DNA of 64,000 nucleotides from contig CAJNOI010000040.1 of assembly GCA_905250115.1 (NCBI GenBank), positions 321,927 to 385,926 of the forward strand. The letters are read 5' to 3'. The position numbers and the translations under genes are program-made. The notes under the pieces were generated by a model. That model made no database searches, had not been told where the DNA came from, and saw only the letters and a program-made list of their open reading frames with translations. Source of the stretch: Adineta steineri. Lineage: Eukaryota > Rotifera > Eurotatoria > Adinetida > Adinetidae. How positions within the stretch are numbered: position 1 is the first letter of the stretch; each line of letters opens with the position of its first letter. Shown here piece by piece: positions 41,989 to 53,820 of the stretch.

Positions 41989-44900
41989 GATTATTGAGAT
42001 TTTATTCGATACGAATACAGCCGACATCCTAGTTATTTGTTGTTAAATAATCTGAAATAGTTTTCGTTCAAAAATATGGATACAACAAAGTAACTGAACA
42101 CGTATTCTCGTTTCATTACATTAATAAATTGCCGCTAGAGTTTTTTACTTACATCAACGTGATGAACAAAAAGAAAAAGAAATGCCCGCCTGATGTTTTA
42201 TGTGTCTCTATCACATTCATTTATATATATATTGAAAGCGAGGAAAATCAATCTATAAATTCTTTTTTCTCTCTTTTTCTTATTTTATTAGATAGATAAA
42301 AGTAAATCAGATTTATAATAATAATGTTTGTTTTTCGAAAGTATATTATTTTAAACTATGAAGAGTACAAACAATGTAAAACGCTGCTAATTCAAACCTG
42401 TTATATATATATGATAAATAGTATTATGATGAAAAGAATCTATTAAAACGAGAGAAGACCAACGCTGTTATTTTTTTTTCTCTTCTATTTTTCATTCTTT
42501 ATATAAATATATTTAATAACAATTAATTTCTCGTATTATATCATTAGCATAATTCTTTCTAATTATATATTAATATAACAATAATTGAATAGAAAAAGAA
42601 ATGAGATTATTATTATAAAAATATCTTGTAACAAGGATGATAGCATTTGAGTCTTCATTGATCTGCAATAATGAAACATATTAGAAATAATATATTTTAT
42701 ATTTTATAAATGAAGTTATTCGAAATTGTGACATCATTTGAATCCTATGTGTATATTCTAGAGGAATGCATTGGTGATTTTAAAAAACAATGAATTAAAT
42801 ATTCATTCGTGCATATTTATAGAAGATATAGCTATTGTAATAAGAATATAATTTAAAATACATTTGTCGTATGTCATATTATTTGATTTAATCGATTATA
42901 CGCATAGCTTACATATAATGTGGCATTAACGACAGACTTCCTTTTATGAACATTTGTCTTTTCATGTTGGAAGATTGTTCTAAGCTGTTATTTGATCGTT
43001 ATACATATTTTTGATAGAATTTATGAGGTAAGTCTAATTTTACTGTTCTAAAATGAAGTTTGAGTTTTGTCATTTAAGTAGAAAAAAAACTTTTTCTTTT
43101 CAAGAGGTTTCTATTTCTCATTAAATATTTTAACTCGATACCAAAAAAATTAAATGTAAACTTAATAGCTATCATTATGAAGTATTTCTATTTCAATTGA
43201 GAAAATAACAATTATAGATATTCAAGTAAGCATATTTCAGAATAATAGAACTATTATGATTGAAATTAATTGCTTGCTTGATTTTGTATTGCAATATATT
43301 AGAATATGCCGAAATCTCATTATCATCATATCTATCAATGGAGTATTTTTTAAATAGTTCTCCAGCCTTTTCTATAAAAGCAGAGTGCAACTCCAAATGA
43401 TATATCTGTTTTGAAATGAAATTTTATCTCGCTTCTCATACGAAAAATCTAGGTACTATAAGATATTTTAAGCTACTCTCGTACAGTTCAATGCACATAA
43501 TATGCTGATAAATGTTTACATTTTACATTCATAAGCAGCTGTAAATCGGTAAACAGTATTAGATTACTTGAGCCAGCTTAAATTATAGAAATCTAAATAC
43601 TTAAAAATACTTTTTAGCTATGTAAGCGTATTTAAGCATCTGAAAATACTTAAAATATACACTTATATGTGTTTATAACCTGGTTTTGTCGCTTAAACTT
43701 TCGCATTAGAATTATTGTATTAAATTAAAATCTGCTATCACGAGGATCTACCATTCATAGAATCGGAAAACATACATATTACCTTTTTTTGGTGAAATCT
43801 TTCTATTCTGAGTAAACTAATCCTTTTCTAACAAAAATATGTTTAATAAGTACTACAATCTCTTTTTGTTAACATCTTTGCCAGTAGTAACGATTTAGTT
43901 TGAATAATTAATAATATATGATTGCGACTGTATAAAAACCTTAGTTTTTATGGATAGATCTATTGAGTAGAAAACAAGTTATATTATAGACAATGAATCT
44001 GTTTTATTTAAAGAAAAGTTTCGCTTTTATTGATAACATTACTGACATACACAAAAATGAAAATACTTCACTTTTATGAGTGATAAATTGTTGTTTGACA
44101 AATGTAATATCGAAAGAATATTTAATTAATATTCTATTATATGTATTCATGTTTTAATATATGATTCATCTAATATTTATTGATCAAAACTATTATATCT
44201 AAATGATGTTGACATTTTGTTAACAATATGTTTTCACTATGTGGCAGCCGTTAATTGATTATTAATATGATTATCGGAGTTTGAAAATGTATTCAAGAAA
44301 TCTAATTAAGAACTTCTCTTCTCGGTTTTGGGTGACAAGAAAATAGTTGATTCTAAATTGATAAATAAAAGTGATATGTGTAGATGTCATATACAATTAG
44401 AGAGATTATTTAAACGTAAGTCATTTATATTCTTTAAATAATTGAGTTTTTCAAAGTATTCATAAGAAAATATTTTCCTGTTATTTAATATAATTAAAAG
44501 CGATGAGTTTTGTCACACTGATACGTTTATAATTTTGCTTCCAGTTCATTTAAGCAAGCTAAACAGATTACTATAATATTATCTCATCAAAAACAAAACA
44601 AAGATAAATCCTAAGAAAGCATTATAAATATTATCAGTCGTATAGAACAATAATAAATGGAACTTGTAGTTTTATTCATGAAAACGCAATTATTCTCTCT
44701 AAATACTTATAGTAAACTCATAAAAATAATTTTCGATGTTTTAATTGTAGTAAAAAGTGAATTTATCTGCATTGAAAATTCGCACAGTATATTTATTTGA
44801 TTTAAAAGAAAAAGATGTGGATTTCTCATATTATCATAGTATTCCATTTTTCTATTCTTAGTTAAAAATTTCATCACTATTATCAATGATCAAGATCGAT

Positions 44901-45350
44901 TAGAAACAACCAATAGCTAATTGTTGAAAAAATTAGTACTTGTAACAAAAGTTAATGACACTGAATTCTTTTAAAGTTTATCTTTTAATTGGCAGATAAA
45001 AACTATATCTACAAAAATGTTAAACAAATCAATGAATCGTATAGTCGTAAATTATAATCCACTACGTATTGAATAACAGTTCCTTTTTTTCTTGACATAT
45101 TTACATCAAGGATAAAGAGTGCATGTTTTGTTTCATAAGACACATAAATCTTCTTCTTTATACCACAATCAATATTCGTCTAGCATTTTCCTCGTTGACT
45201 CATATGCAAATACTCATAAGTTAAATATCAACAAGAAAAAGAAAAACTATTATCGAATTCTTTGCTTTAACAGATTTGTCAATCTTATCTTCTCTTCAAA
45301 CACACTATATCTACGCTTTTCAAATAGGTAAATGTTTTAAAAAAATATTC
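41989..45350. other. 3.4 kb intergenic region
   Basis: No certain gene. The 67-codon minus frame at 43193-43396 (MELHSAFIEKAGELFKKYS...) has protein-like composition but lacks neighbours or a family. At about 43585-43660 AAATACTT words recur in both orientations, as in degenerate DNA-transposon ends. The rest is AT-rich. Confidence 0.35.
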
Positions 45351-46334
45351 ATGTTAAATTATTCATCTATTATTTTTATCAGTATTTACTTATTATTACT
45401 AATTAAATGTCATACAGTTCAATCACGAAAATTAAAAAGCGATAAAGAACACTGTACTGCAAATCGTTCGCATACTCATTTTCAAGTGTGTCATTTACAT
45501 GAGATACCAAATTATTCTGATCTAATATGGTTTACTATTGAAAGTTCTTTACAAGATACATTTGATTCATATCGTTTTATTTTACGACCAATCGAGGATA
45601 TATTAATATCCGATGTTAACATTGAAATATTAACTAATTTTACACAACTTATTGATTTTAATAATAGTTTACGTATATATAATCTTGATAAAGGTCTATA
45701 TGAAGTTTGTGTCGAATTTCAATCGAATATAACAACGACATTTATTTATAAGCCACGTGATGGTTGTATATCTCTTCGAGTAGGCTCATCATTACATGAA
45801 TCATTTAAACAAAGTTCAACACCATTACTTATTGCATTAGCTAGTGGTATTGTACTTTTTTTTATTCTTGGTCTAGTTGTTCAAAGAGTAAAAGCTAAAC
45901 GTGCTAAACAAGATCAAAATGATACTACACAACGTTCACGTTCATCAACTATACTATCAACAATATCTTTAAAGCAACAACGTGATCGTCTTGTACGAAA
46001 TTTATTTCATCATCATTTTGAGCAACCACGAGTATCACGAATGCGTCAATGGGCACGTAGTCGAGCATTTCGACATCGTATTTCAATACAAGAACAAGAG
46101 CCTGAACGACCAACATTCTTACGACGATGGAGTAAAAATCTTTTAACATCAATAGATCAATTATCACAACCACGTTCTCGTACAGAAACAATGTCTCATG
46201 AAAGAATTGCATCATCAGATCCATGTTTAACTACAGATCATATTTATACTATACCAAACAACGAACAGCATCAAATGCCACCTAGAAAAATTTCATTCCA
46301 CTTATCACCACCAGAAGAATATGAAATGGTATAA
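45351..46334 (+). CDS. Single-pass type I membrane protein, unrecognised (327 aa)
   Basis: A single-exon frame. The N-terminus (MLNYSSIIFISIYLLLLIKC) is a signal peptide. The roughly 140-residue ectodomain holds several N-glycosylation sites (NRS, NFT, NNS, NIT) and cysteines placed as in a small beta-sandwich. The GLYEVCVEFQSN strand resembles the end of a fibronectin type III domain. A transmembrane helix (PLLIALASGIVLFFILGLVV) is followed by a basic stop-transfer region and a cytoplasmic tail of about 145 residues rich in R, S and Q. An upstream in-frame ATG at 45276 is possible but would bury the signal peptide. It may be a receptor or adhesion protein; no family is claimed. It converges on the PTB-domain gene 242 bp away. 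Confidence 0.65.
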   Translation: MLNYSSIIFISIYLLLLIKCHTVQSRKLKSDKEHCTANRSHTHFQVCHLHEIPNYSDLIWFTIESSLQDTFDSYRFILRPIEDILISDVNIEILTNFTQLIDFNNSLRIYNLDKGLYEVCVEFQSNITTTFIYKPRDGCISLRVGSSLHESFKQSSTPLLIALASGIVLFFILGLVVQRVKAKRAKQDQNDTTQRSRSSTILSTISLKQQRDRLVRNLFHHHFEQPRVSRMRQWARSRAFRHRISIQEQEPERPTFLRRWSKNLLTSIDQLSQPRSRTETMSHERIASSDPCLTTDHIYTIPNNEQHQMPPRKISFHLSPPEEYEMV

Positions 46335-46576
46335 GAAGATAAAGTATATATTATTCATTAATTATGAAAGTGAAACAAAAAACTTTAAGTTATTGAAGTA
46401 TAAATCTTCCAAAAGATGTAACTATTTTTATATAAACATTGTGCTGCTGCATTCAAAAGAGAAAAAAAATAATTATATTCTATCTATTTATTTTTTAAAA
46501 ACAGAAATTGACTAAACACCATCAAAAACAAGATATGATAAGTAAAGTTATTCAAGTTTTTATATTTAAAATTGAA

Positions 46577-49108
46577 TTAATATGCATTACGAAGTTCTTC
46601 AAGATAATTTGGATTAACACTACTATGCATATATCGAAATGCTGACACATAATTTGCATTGATCACAGCAGCTGGAATTGATGATTGTATTTCTTGATGA
46701 TCATTTGAGGATATAGTTGATTTAAGTGAATGAGCTGCTCCATATATATCTGATACATATTCATTAAGTTTTGTATTAGTTAACTCAGGTAATGTAGGAG
46801 ATGTTTGTTTATTTGTTGGTGGTGGTTGAGTTTCACTTTGAGATTCCAATGTAATCGATGGAGTTGATGAACGTTCATCATAATTAAACATTTGAACATT
46901 AGTTACTGTTGAACGATTACGATGATGATGATGATGAGTTTCATTTTGAGATTCCACTGGAATCGATGAACGTTCACCATAATTAACTGTTTGAACATCA
47001 GTTGCTGTTGAACGTTTACGATGATAATGAGTTTCATTTTGAGATTCTAATGGAATCGATGGACGTTCACCATAATTAACTGTTTGAACATCAATTACTG
47101 CTGAACGATTTCGATGATTATAATCAGTTTCATTTTGAGATTCCAATGGGATCGATGGACGTTCACCATAATTAAGTGTTTGAAGATCAATTACTGCTGA
47201 ACGGTTTCGATGATAACGAGTTTCACTTTTTGAACTATCTGTTGATGAGATGAGACTATTTTTTCGATGTTGTTGTCCTTGTTTATTGAATGATTCAAAT
47301 TGATCGAGTAAAGATTGAAGTTCATGATCATCTAATTTGACTTTATGATTATGATTATTTTCAAAAAATTCATCTAATATTGCTAACATATCTTGTGCTG
47401 TTAAATGATTTGTATGATTAAGATGTTCTTTTACATTATGATCGATATTTAAGCTTGTACGTCGTTGAGTTTGAGTTTTCGATTGTTTTTCATCAAATAA
47501 TCTTTCAATACTTGAAAGATTAACTACAGGTATACGTCTTGATTTTCGTTGTCGACGAGAACGAGGTTTTAATGGAATGTATGCTGGTTGATCCAATGGA
47601 TTTTTATTTGTATCAAGTCGAACGGAGTCCATATATACAATCCGATTGCCATCTTGTGATATTTTCTCACCTCGTTTATTTATGCTATATGTGAATGGTA
47701 CTTTCGATGTTGAAACATTCTTTATGTCTGTATCTTGCATAGGACTTGGAGAATCTAATGATTGTCGAGGTATCTGAGGATGAAGAATAGGTATTGCTGA
47801 GTGTCGTTTTGGCACGACTTTTTCAATAATAATCGGTTTTGGATGTTTCTCTTTCATATCAAAATAATTCCGTGGTAAAACTGGTTCAAATGAGCTTGCT
47901 TGTAATTGTGACAATGATTCATTAAATTGATCAGTATCCTCGGGTAGTTTTTGTTTATTAGAATGACGATGTCGCTTTTGTCGTCGAGAAAACTCCGTTG
48001 ATATTGAACTTAATGAACTTGAACTTTTACTTGAACAAGTACATGCACAAGAATGATCTTCATCATCCATATGACGTAAATATCGTTGAACTTCTTCTGT
48101 TGTATCATCATGATAGAGACCTTCATGTAAACCAAAAGGTGAATCTGGTGGATGTGGTCGAGATCCATATAAGTCATTATCATCCCATAATTGCCATTGT
48201 TCAACAACACTTAGAATAGTACGATAATAAAAACCATCAAGAGATGGATCTAATAGAGATTTTCGAACAATAGATTCGCTTTTTAATCGATTCGAATTAA
48301 TTCGACTTATTTGCAAATCATCTTCATTCGCTGGTGATATGTAAACAATACCAGTTGTTTCACTTATTTTTCTTCCAAAACGATCTAACTACAAAATTTT
48401 AAAAATAGAACTCAAAAAATATTATTTCAAAGTAAATATATACTAATATTAACCTGATAAAATATAGGTGATTTTAAACATTTTGCTCCTGGTCTCATAT
48501 TTGCATAAACTTGTGATATTGTTCGAACAAGTGCAAATGCTGCATCAGTATTTTTTGTTATAAAACAATGACATTCATTACCCGGTAAAACTTGTGTACG
48601 TCGCATAATAACACCAAATAATGGTGGATGTTTATCTTCATTATTTTCTATTGCATCTAATGTCATAAAACGCCAATCAACATTTGCTGTTGGTTTTGCT
48701 GGATCATTTTCAATAATTGAAAAACGAAGACTTGCACAATAAATAAGTGAACTTATTGGAAAAAAAACTGCTACATGTGGTTGACGAGTAAATGTTAATT
48801 GAATACCATTATCATAAATAGAAAGTACAGCATCAATACCTTGAATTATATACATAAATAAAAAATTTTTTTATTATTCATTAGAAATTAAATTAATTAC
48901 CTCGAACAGTATTCGTACCATCAACAGGATATCGATGTGAAAATGGTTCTTGAATTGAATCAAGACCACGAAGACCAGTAGTCGATGGTGTTGTACCTAA
49001 GTAAAGTACACCACATTGAACAAGTGGTTCAATAGTATAAGTTTCAGGTAAATTAGGTAATTGATCTGCGAGTCCAGCTGTTTTTGTTGTTGGTATTGTC
49101 TCCGACAT
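46577..49108 (-). CDS. PTB/PID-domain protein with a four-copy C-terminal repeat
   Basis: Three exons (about 48898-49108, 48450-48861, 46577-48389), roughly 810 aa. Exons 1 and 2 form a phosphotyrosine-binding-type domain. VQCGVLYLGTTPSTTGLRGL is the first strand, IYDNGIQLTF and VAVFFPISSLIYCASLRF are middle strands, and FGVIMRR..ECHCFITK leads to the C-terminal helix AAFALVRTISQVYANM. Such domains bind NPxY-like peptides and act as adaptors. The long third exon is disordered, with a CACTCSSKSSSS patch, a basic patch (RSRRQRKSRR) and, at about 46828-47225, four near-copies of a 30-36 residue unit containing NYGERPSIPLESQNET. It starts at MSETIPTTKT. The particular family is not recognised. 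Confidence 0.72.
46828..47225 (-). repeat. Four tandem coding repeats (93-108 bp unit)
   Basis: The anchor GAGATTC(C/T)A(A/C)TG recurs at about 46839, 46948, 47041 and 47137, giving unit lengths of 108, 93 and 96 bp, all multiples of three. The units encode HRNRSAVIDVQTVNYGERPS followed by IPLESQNET with few changes, so they arose by recent in-frame duplication. One spacer carries a CAT run encoding histidines. Confidence 0.8.
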
Positions 49109-50510
49109 GAAAGTATTACAAGTTGAATAACGTATAAAACGTAAAGAAAAGATTGTCTCGTATTAAACTTCTTCTATGCCCGTTCACCTTTTTCACGACA
49201 AAAATATCGACTACTGAACAAGGCTAAAAAGAAGAAGAAAAAGAAGAAAAAGAGAAAAAAGAGAGACGACACGGTAACATTCAGTGCATATTATGTTGCC
49301 GTGTGACATGTTTTGTATGTAAATATGTATAGACAAAGACACTACAATAATAACATAGGTCACAAAAAATCAGTCAACCATAGCGGTAATATCCTTTCAT
49401 AGTACAATAAATCATTGTTGTTATTAAGATCTCAATCTATATATTTATGTAAATTTCTACCTAATGTTGAGTAACAAAACTACAATTAAGTTTTCATCAG
49501 TCAATATTTCTTTCTATTCTTACCAATTAATATTGAAGATGTAATTTAGTCATACTACAATTTAAGTTTAATATAGTATGATATTTCTTAGTTTTATGAA
49601 CAAATTAGTTTTTGAATATTCATTATTATTGAGCGAATAATATTACTCCAGCTCAAATAGAAAACTTTTATAATAAGCAAATTATTCTTAAAGAAATTGA
49701 GCGATATAATTATCTTTATGTGAAATAGATATTAGAATCTTTCTGCAAAAGATGTTGAATTTAGTGCATTTATCATCTCGATATTCCAATATTATTTGAT
49801 ATAGCATTTGGTCTTCGAACATTATTAACAACAGTTATTGTTTACAATTAAATTGAATTAACATATATAAATAGACACGCTTTGTGATGATTAATAAGAA
49901 GTAAATTAAATGAGTCGATTTTTATAATTTATACTGAAGTGGGACTTGATATTTCCCATATGATCATTATTAGTATGTAAACAATCAGCAATACTAGTAA
50001 TATTATTTGTAATAGGAAAAGTATCGTATGATACTCGATAGATTATTTTTGATTATTAATATTCATAAAAAATATTATTTTATTCAAATGAATTTATCGA
50101 TTGTATCATTAATCTAAAGGTTATTTTATATTAACATACGACGATCTTTCAATAACAAATATTTTGCTTCATCAAAGTTCATAACCTATTAAATTGCTGA
50201 TATCATACTCTCACGGGTAGATAAAAATGTAAGTTTCAAACGTATAGAAATATATTTCTTATCATCTCAACGAAAGCAAAAAAACTGTCTACAGATTAAA
50301 AAGCGTAATGTTGATAATCAATCTACTGATAATATCTGACCAGTAGTATTATTTAGTTCTTTCTTCTATAAATAAATATCAACTATCTGTTTTGTTAATA
50401 AAGTACTTTTATCTAAGAAGAAAAAAAATAATATATCTGTCGAACTTTCATTATTTCGAATTGATTACATTTTAATTTCATCAATACAGAAATATTAAAT
50501 TTAGGAGTTA
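49109..50510. other. Intergenic region, no gene seen
   Basis: AT-rich spacer upstream of the PTB-domain gene and downstream of the methyltransferase. A purine-rich GAAGAAGAAA tract lies near 49226-49262. Nothing else is supported. Confidence 0.4.
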
Positions 50511-51252
50511 TTATTTTCGAACAGATATTGCAACTGCATCACGTAATTTATCGTCATATTCTAGTGTACTTTCACGTAGTGTTGTTGAATAGTTAGGATT
50601 ATTTTGAACATATTCTAAATAATCAGGTGCACCTGGACAGATAACATTATCAGCAACAATCATTGTGCCAGATTTAATTAAACCAACATCTTCAAGCATT
50701 TTAAAATCACGTAAATATACATCTTTGAAATGATCAATAAATATTAAATCAAATGAATCAACATTGAAATCCTTATTTAAGTGAGGAATGACATTATTTG
50801 TATCATCAACAATTGTTTTTATACGATCAGTAACACCAGCATATTCGAAAATAGAACGAGCAATTTCAGCTGATTCAGTATTGCTCTCAATGGAAATAAG
50901 CAAAGCATCTTTAGGCAATAGACTAATCATTCTCAATGCACTATAACCGAGAAAAGTACCTAAACAAAATAAATAAAAGATCTATATAAATAACATGAAA
51001 AATTATACCAAGTTCAAGAACAGTTTTTGGTTTTCTTGTTTGAATAGCTTCATCAAGAATTTTTCCTTTTTGATCACCAATATTCATTAACCATTGCTTT
51101 GTCCAACCAAATTTATCGATTGTATCAATAATATTCTGAATATCACCTCGCTTGCTATTTTGTAGCACATAATCTTGTAGTTGTGAACGCGAATTCAACA
51201 TAGTTTGTATCTTTTCTTTTGTAAAATCCTCTGTTATTTGCATATTTTCCAT
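50511..51252 (-). CDS. COMT: Catechol O-methyltransferase-like enzyme
   Basis: SAM-dependent O-methyltransferase of the COMT type, transferring methyl groups from SAM to catechol-like substrates in a Mg-dependent reaction. Two exons join in frame across 50963-51008. KQWLMNIGDQKGKILDEAI matches the COMT N-terminal lid. LELGTFLGYSALRM is the SAM-binding motif I, IESN the acidic residue for the SAM ribose, and FIDHFKDVY and ADNVICPGAPDYLEYV hold the metal-ligand D, D and N. It ends EYDDKLRDAVAISVRK. No signal peptide is evident, so it is probably cytosolic. The start at 51252 is the first ATG of the frame. A decayed tandem copy lies 1.7 kb upstream. Confidence 0.93.
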
Positions 51253-52924
51253 ATGTACCTGAATTATTATTGTGCACTATTTGTCGGTTTGAAAATGTAC
51301 TCGTTCTGTCGGTGCAAGATTCTTTTTATACTCAGAAATGCTAATAATGAAACAGATATGTTATCATACGTGTTGCATATCATAAACCTGATAAATTATT
51401 ATTCATCTTATAATTTTTATAATGAGCTATAAAGATAAATATTTACTTAGAGCATATTATAGTCACATTATTAAAAATATTTCTATAGAAGAGTCTCTTT
51501 AAATCATAATTTTGTCTTGAATATTTTTGTCGAATCGATGACTAACTCCATCTGTACTGAAAGTTTATTTCGTATACGTGATACTCTAGAACCGACCGCG
51601 ATTAACATTGTAAATTTCAATTTGAATAAGATGGCTTATCTCCAACAACGTTATTTTCGAATTTTAACAGTTTCTAATCTTATATTTATCCGTTTTGACA
51701 TAATATACCCGACGATCGTATAGTATAAGAAATGTTTTCAACTGTATTCTCTTCTCATGTGCATGGAATTCATACATTTTTTTATAGATATGATATTTAC
51801 GTTTCACTGATTTGAAATATATATATAAATCTTAATTATTGTTCATATTAGAAAGAACGTCATATAATATATTTGAAAATCATCATTATGGGATACGCAC
51901 ATTTAATGCATCAGCTCATAGATCAATATGATCTGAATCTATCACTTTCTCTCTATTAATTTTGTAGTCACTCTATTTGATTACCATCCATTATCGATAT
52001 CGTCTATGTATCTGTATATATACATATTCAATAAGAAAAGTAATATCGATTGTCTCGACTAGTATGAAATTTGAAAATAACTTTAATAATTTTTTGAATC
52101 TATTTTCTTTTCTTAACTACATACATCAAAAGCAAATTTAATCTCTTTTATAAGAACATTTTAAGAGAGATATCAACTTTTTTTTTATGAAGATCTAAGT
52201 AGAAACATTAAAGATTTTCAGATTAGCAATTGAGTATTCGATCGATAATTATTACAAGATACATATATATTTATCTTAGAGTGATCTGATAAGATTACTG
52301 GACTAGCTTGAACATGTTGGAACGGAAACAACTCTGATAGTTTACTACAATATTTTGAATATTTTTTATGTAAATAATTATGATATTATTTAACTGTTTT
52401 ATTTTAAACAATATAATCGGGAGATTTCTTTTTAAATTATTTGAAAAAATCTGCTATTTATTTCCGATTTTTGCCATAATAGAAGTATCATCTGGCATGT
52501 TAGTGAAAGGAGAGAGTTCATGAATATTCGAACTTTGTTTACACTTATCTATTGCAAATGTGAATGTTGTGACTAGAATTTTGATTAGGAATTATCGAGA
52601 ATATATTTATAAAGATAATAAATGAATTGATAAATATTATGAATATGTCATTAAGTAAAATACTGTTATTGTCTAAATTTAGCAAAACATGTAAAAATTC
52701 CCTCAGATGCGATTCGGTAATTTTTGCCGCAAATGATTTTATAGTGCAAGTTTTAATAGATACGCCTTTAACTAATTTACATATGAAAAAAATAAAGCAA
52801 AGATTTCAGTATTTATTAACAATTTTATTTGAGAAAAATAAAATTTTATTAACAAAACAATCAATAATAACATAAGAAAATATTATAAATTTGATTCTAC
52901 GTTTATTTTTGTATGGAAATCGAC
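51253..52924. other. Spacer between the COMT-like gene and its decayed copy
   Basis: AT-rich. A plus-strand 82-codon frame at 52627-52875 has no recognisable features. No gene is supported. Confidence 0.4.
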
Positions 52925-53432
52925 AATTCAGCACGATGATCATATCATTCTATATATCACTTCATAAAATATTGTTCTAGAATCTGAACTATGTCGAAGA
53001 TAATTTGAATGATCACTTGTATTGATCGAATGAATAACATTATCATCAGAAATCACTGTTCCACATGCGATTAAACTAACATTTACAAGAGGCCTTTACA
53101 AATCATATAAATCGACAGTTTTTAATTTTTGTTGAAGTAATCAATGACACAATCCGCTTATAACCATCAATAAATCTAATACGATTAGCAACATAAGTAT
53201 AGCCATAAATAGAACGAACGATTTTAATTTATTAAAAATAAAATTCACTTAAAATAATGTTTATAATGCACTATAATTCAGAAAATATCTGACAAGAACA
53301 ATAGATTAATATAGCAGTAGATTAATTATATTAAGTTACACAACAGTTTTTAATTTTTCTTGTTTGCATTGCTTGATTAAAAAATTTCTCTCTTCAAATT
53401 ATCAATATATTTTTCTCATCTGGATTTAACGA
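52925..53432 (-). pseudogene. Decayed tandem duplicate of the COMT-like gene
   Basis: The segment is colinear with the intact gene on the same strand. At about 53345-53420 the DNA matches the 51019-51095 coding segment (TTTTCTTGTTTG, then CATTGCTTGATTAAAAAATT against TAGCTTCATCAAGAATTT). At 53268-53300 TGCACTATAA...GAAAA matches the exon junction near 50940. Translated on the minus strand, about 53215-52985 gives RSIYGYTYVANRIRFIDGY and VSLIACGTVISDDNVIHS, equivalents of RSIFEYAGVTDRIKTIVDD and VGLIKSGTMIVADNVICP. Stops, frameshifts and deletions break it (for example a stop after KNCRFI), and the region between FDLIFIDH and the next motif is damaged. Confidence 0.78.
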
Positions 53433-53820
53433 ACATTTTTAATTAGTATATTCTTAAATGAATAACAATTGTATTGATTGTGTGGTTTTGACATAAAATC
53501 TCTTTGTAAATATATATATTTCGTTGTATAAATTTAAAATTATTTTGTTATTGTTTATCATTGATAGTTCCAACGATAACATGGTACCATTAATGATAAA
53601 ATGACGAAACAATATATGATTAACAATATTAAATAGTAGCGACATCTTGTTCAATTGTTCAACTATTTGTTATACTGTTTAAACCATTCAAATAACATTC
53701 ACCGCGTCATTCTTTTCTTCTGACAAGAATAAAAAATTTATCCTTGACATGAATAAAACAAATCTTGTTTCTAATCGGTAATAAGTAAGTAAACTTTTTT
53801 TTTATTGGTTTTTCATTATT

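Noticed and set aside
43193-43396. 67-codon minus-strand frame starting MELHSAFIEKAGELFKKY
   Set aside because: The composition is protein-like, but it has no neighbours, no splice sites that extend it and no family, so it is not listed as a gene.
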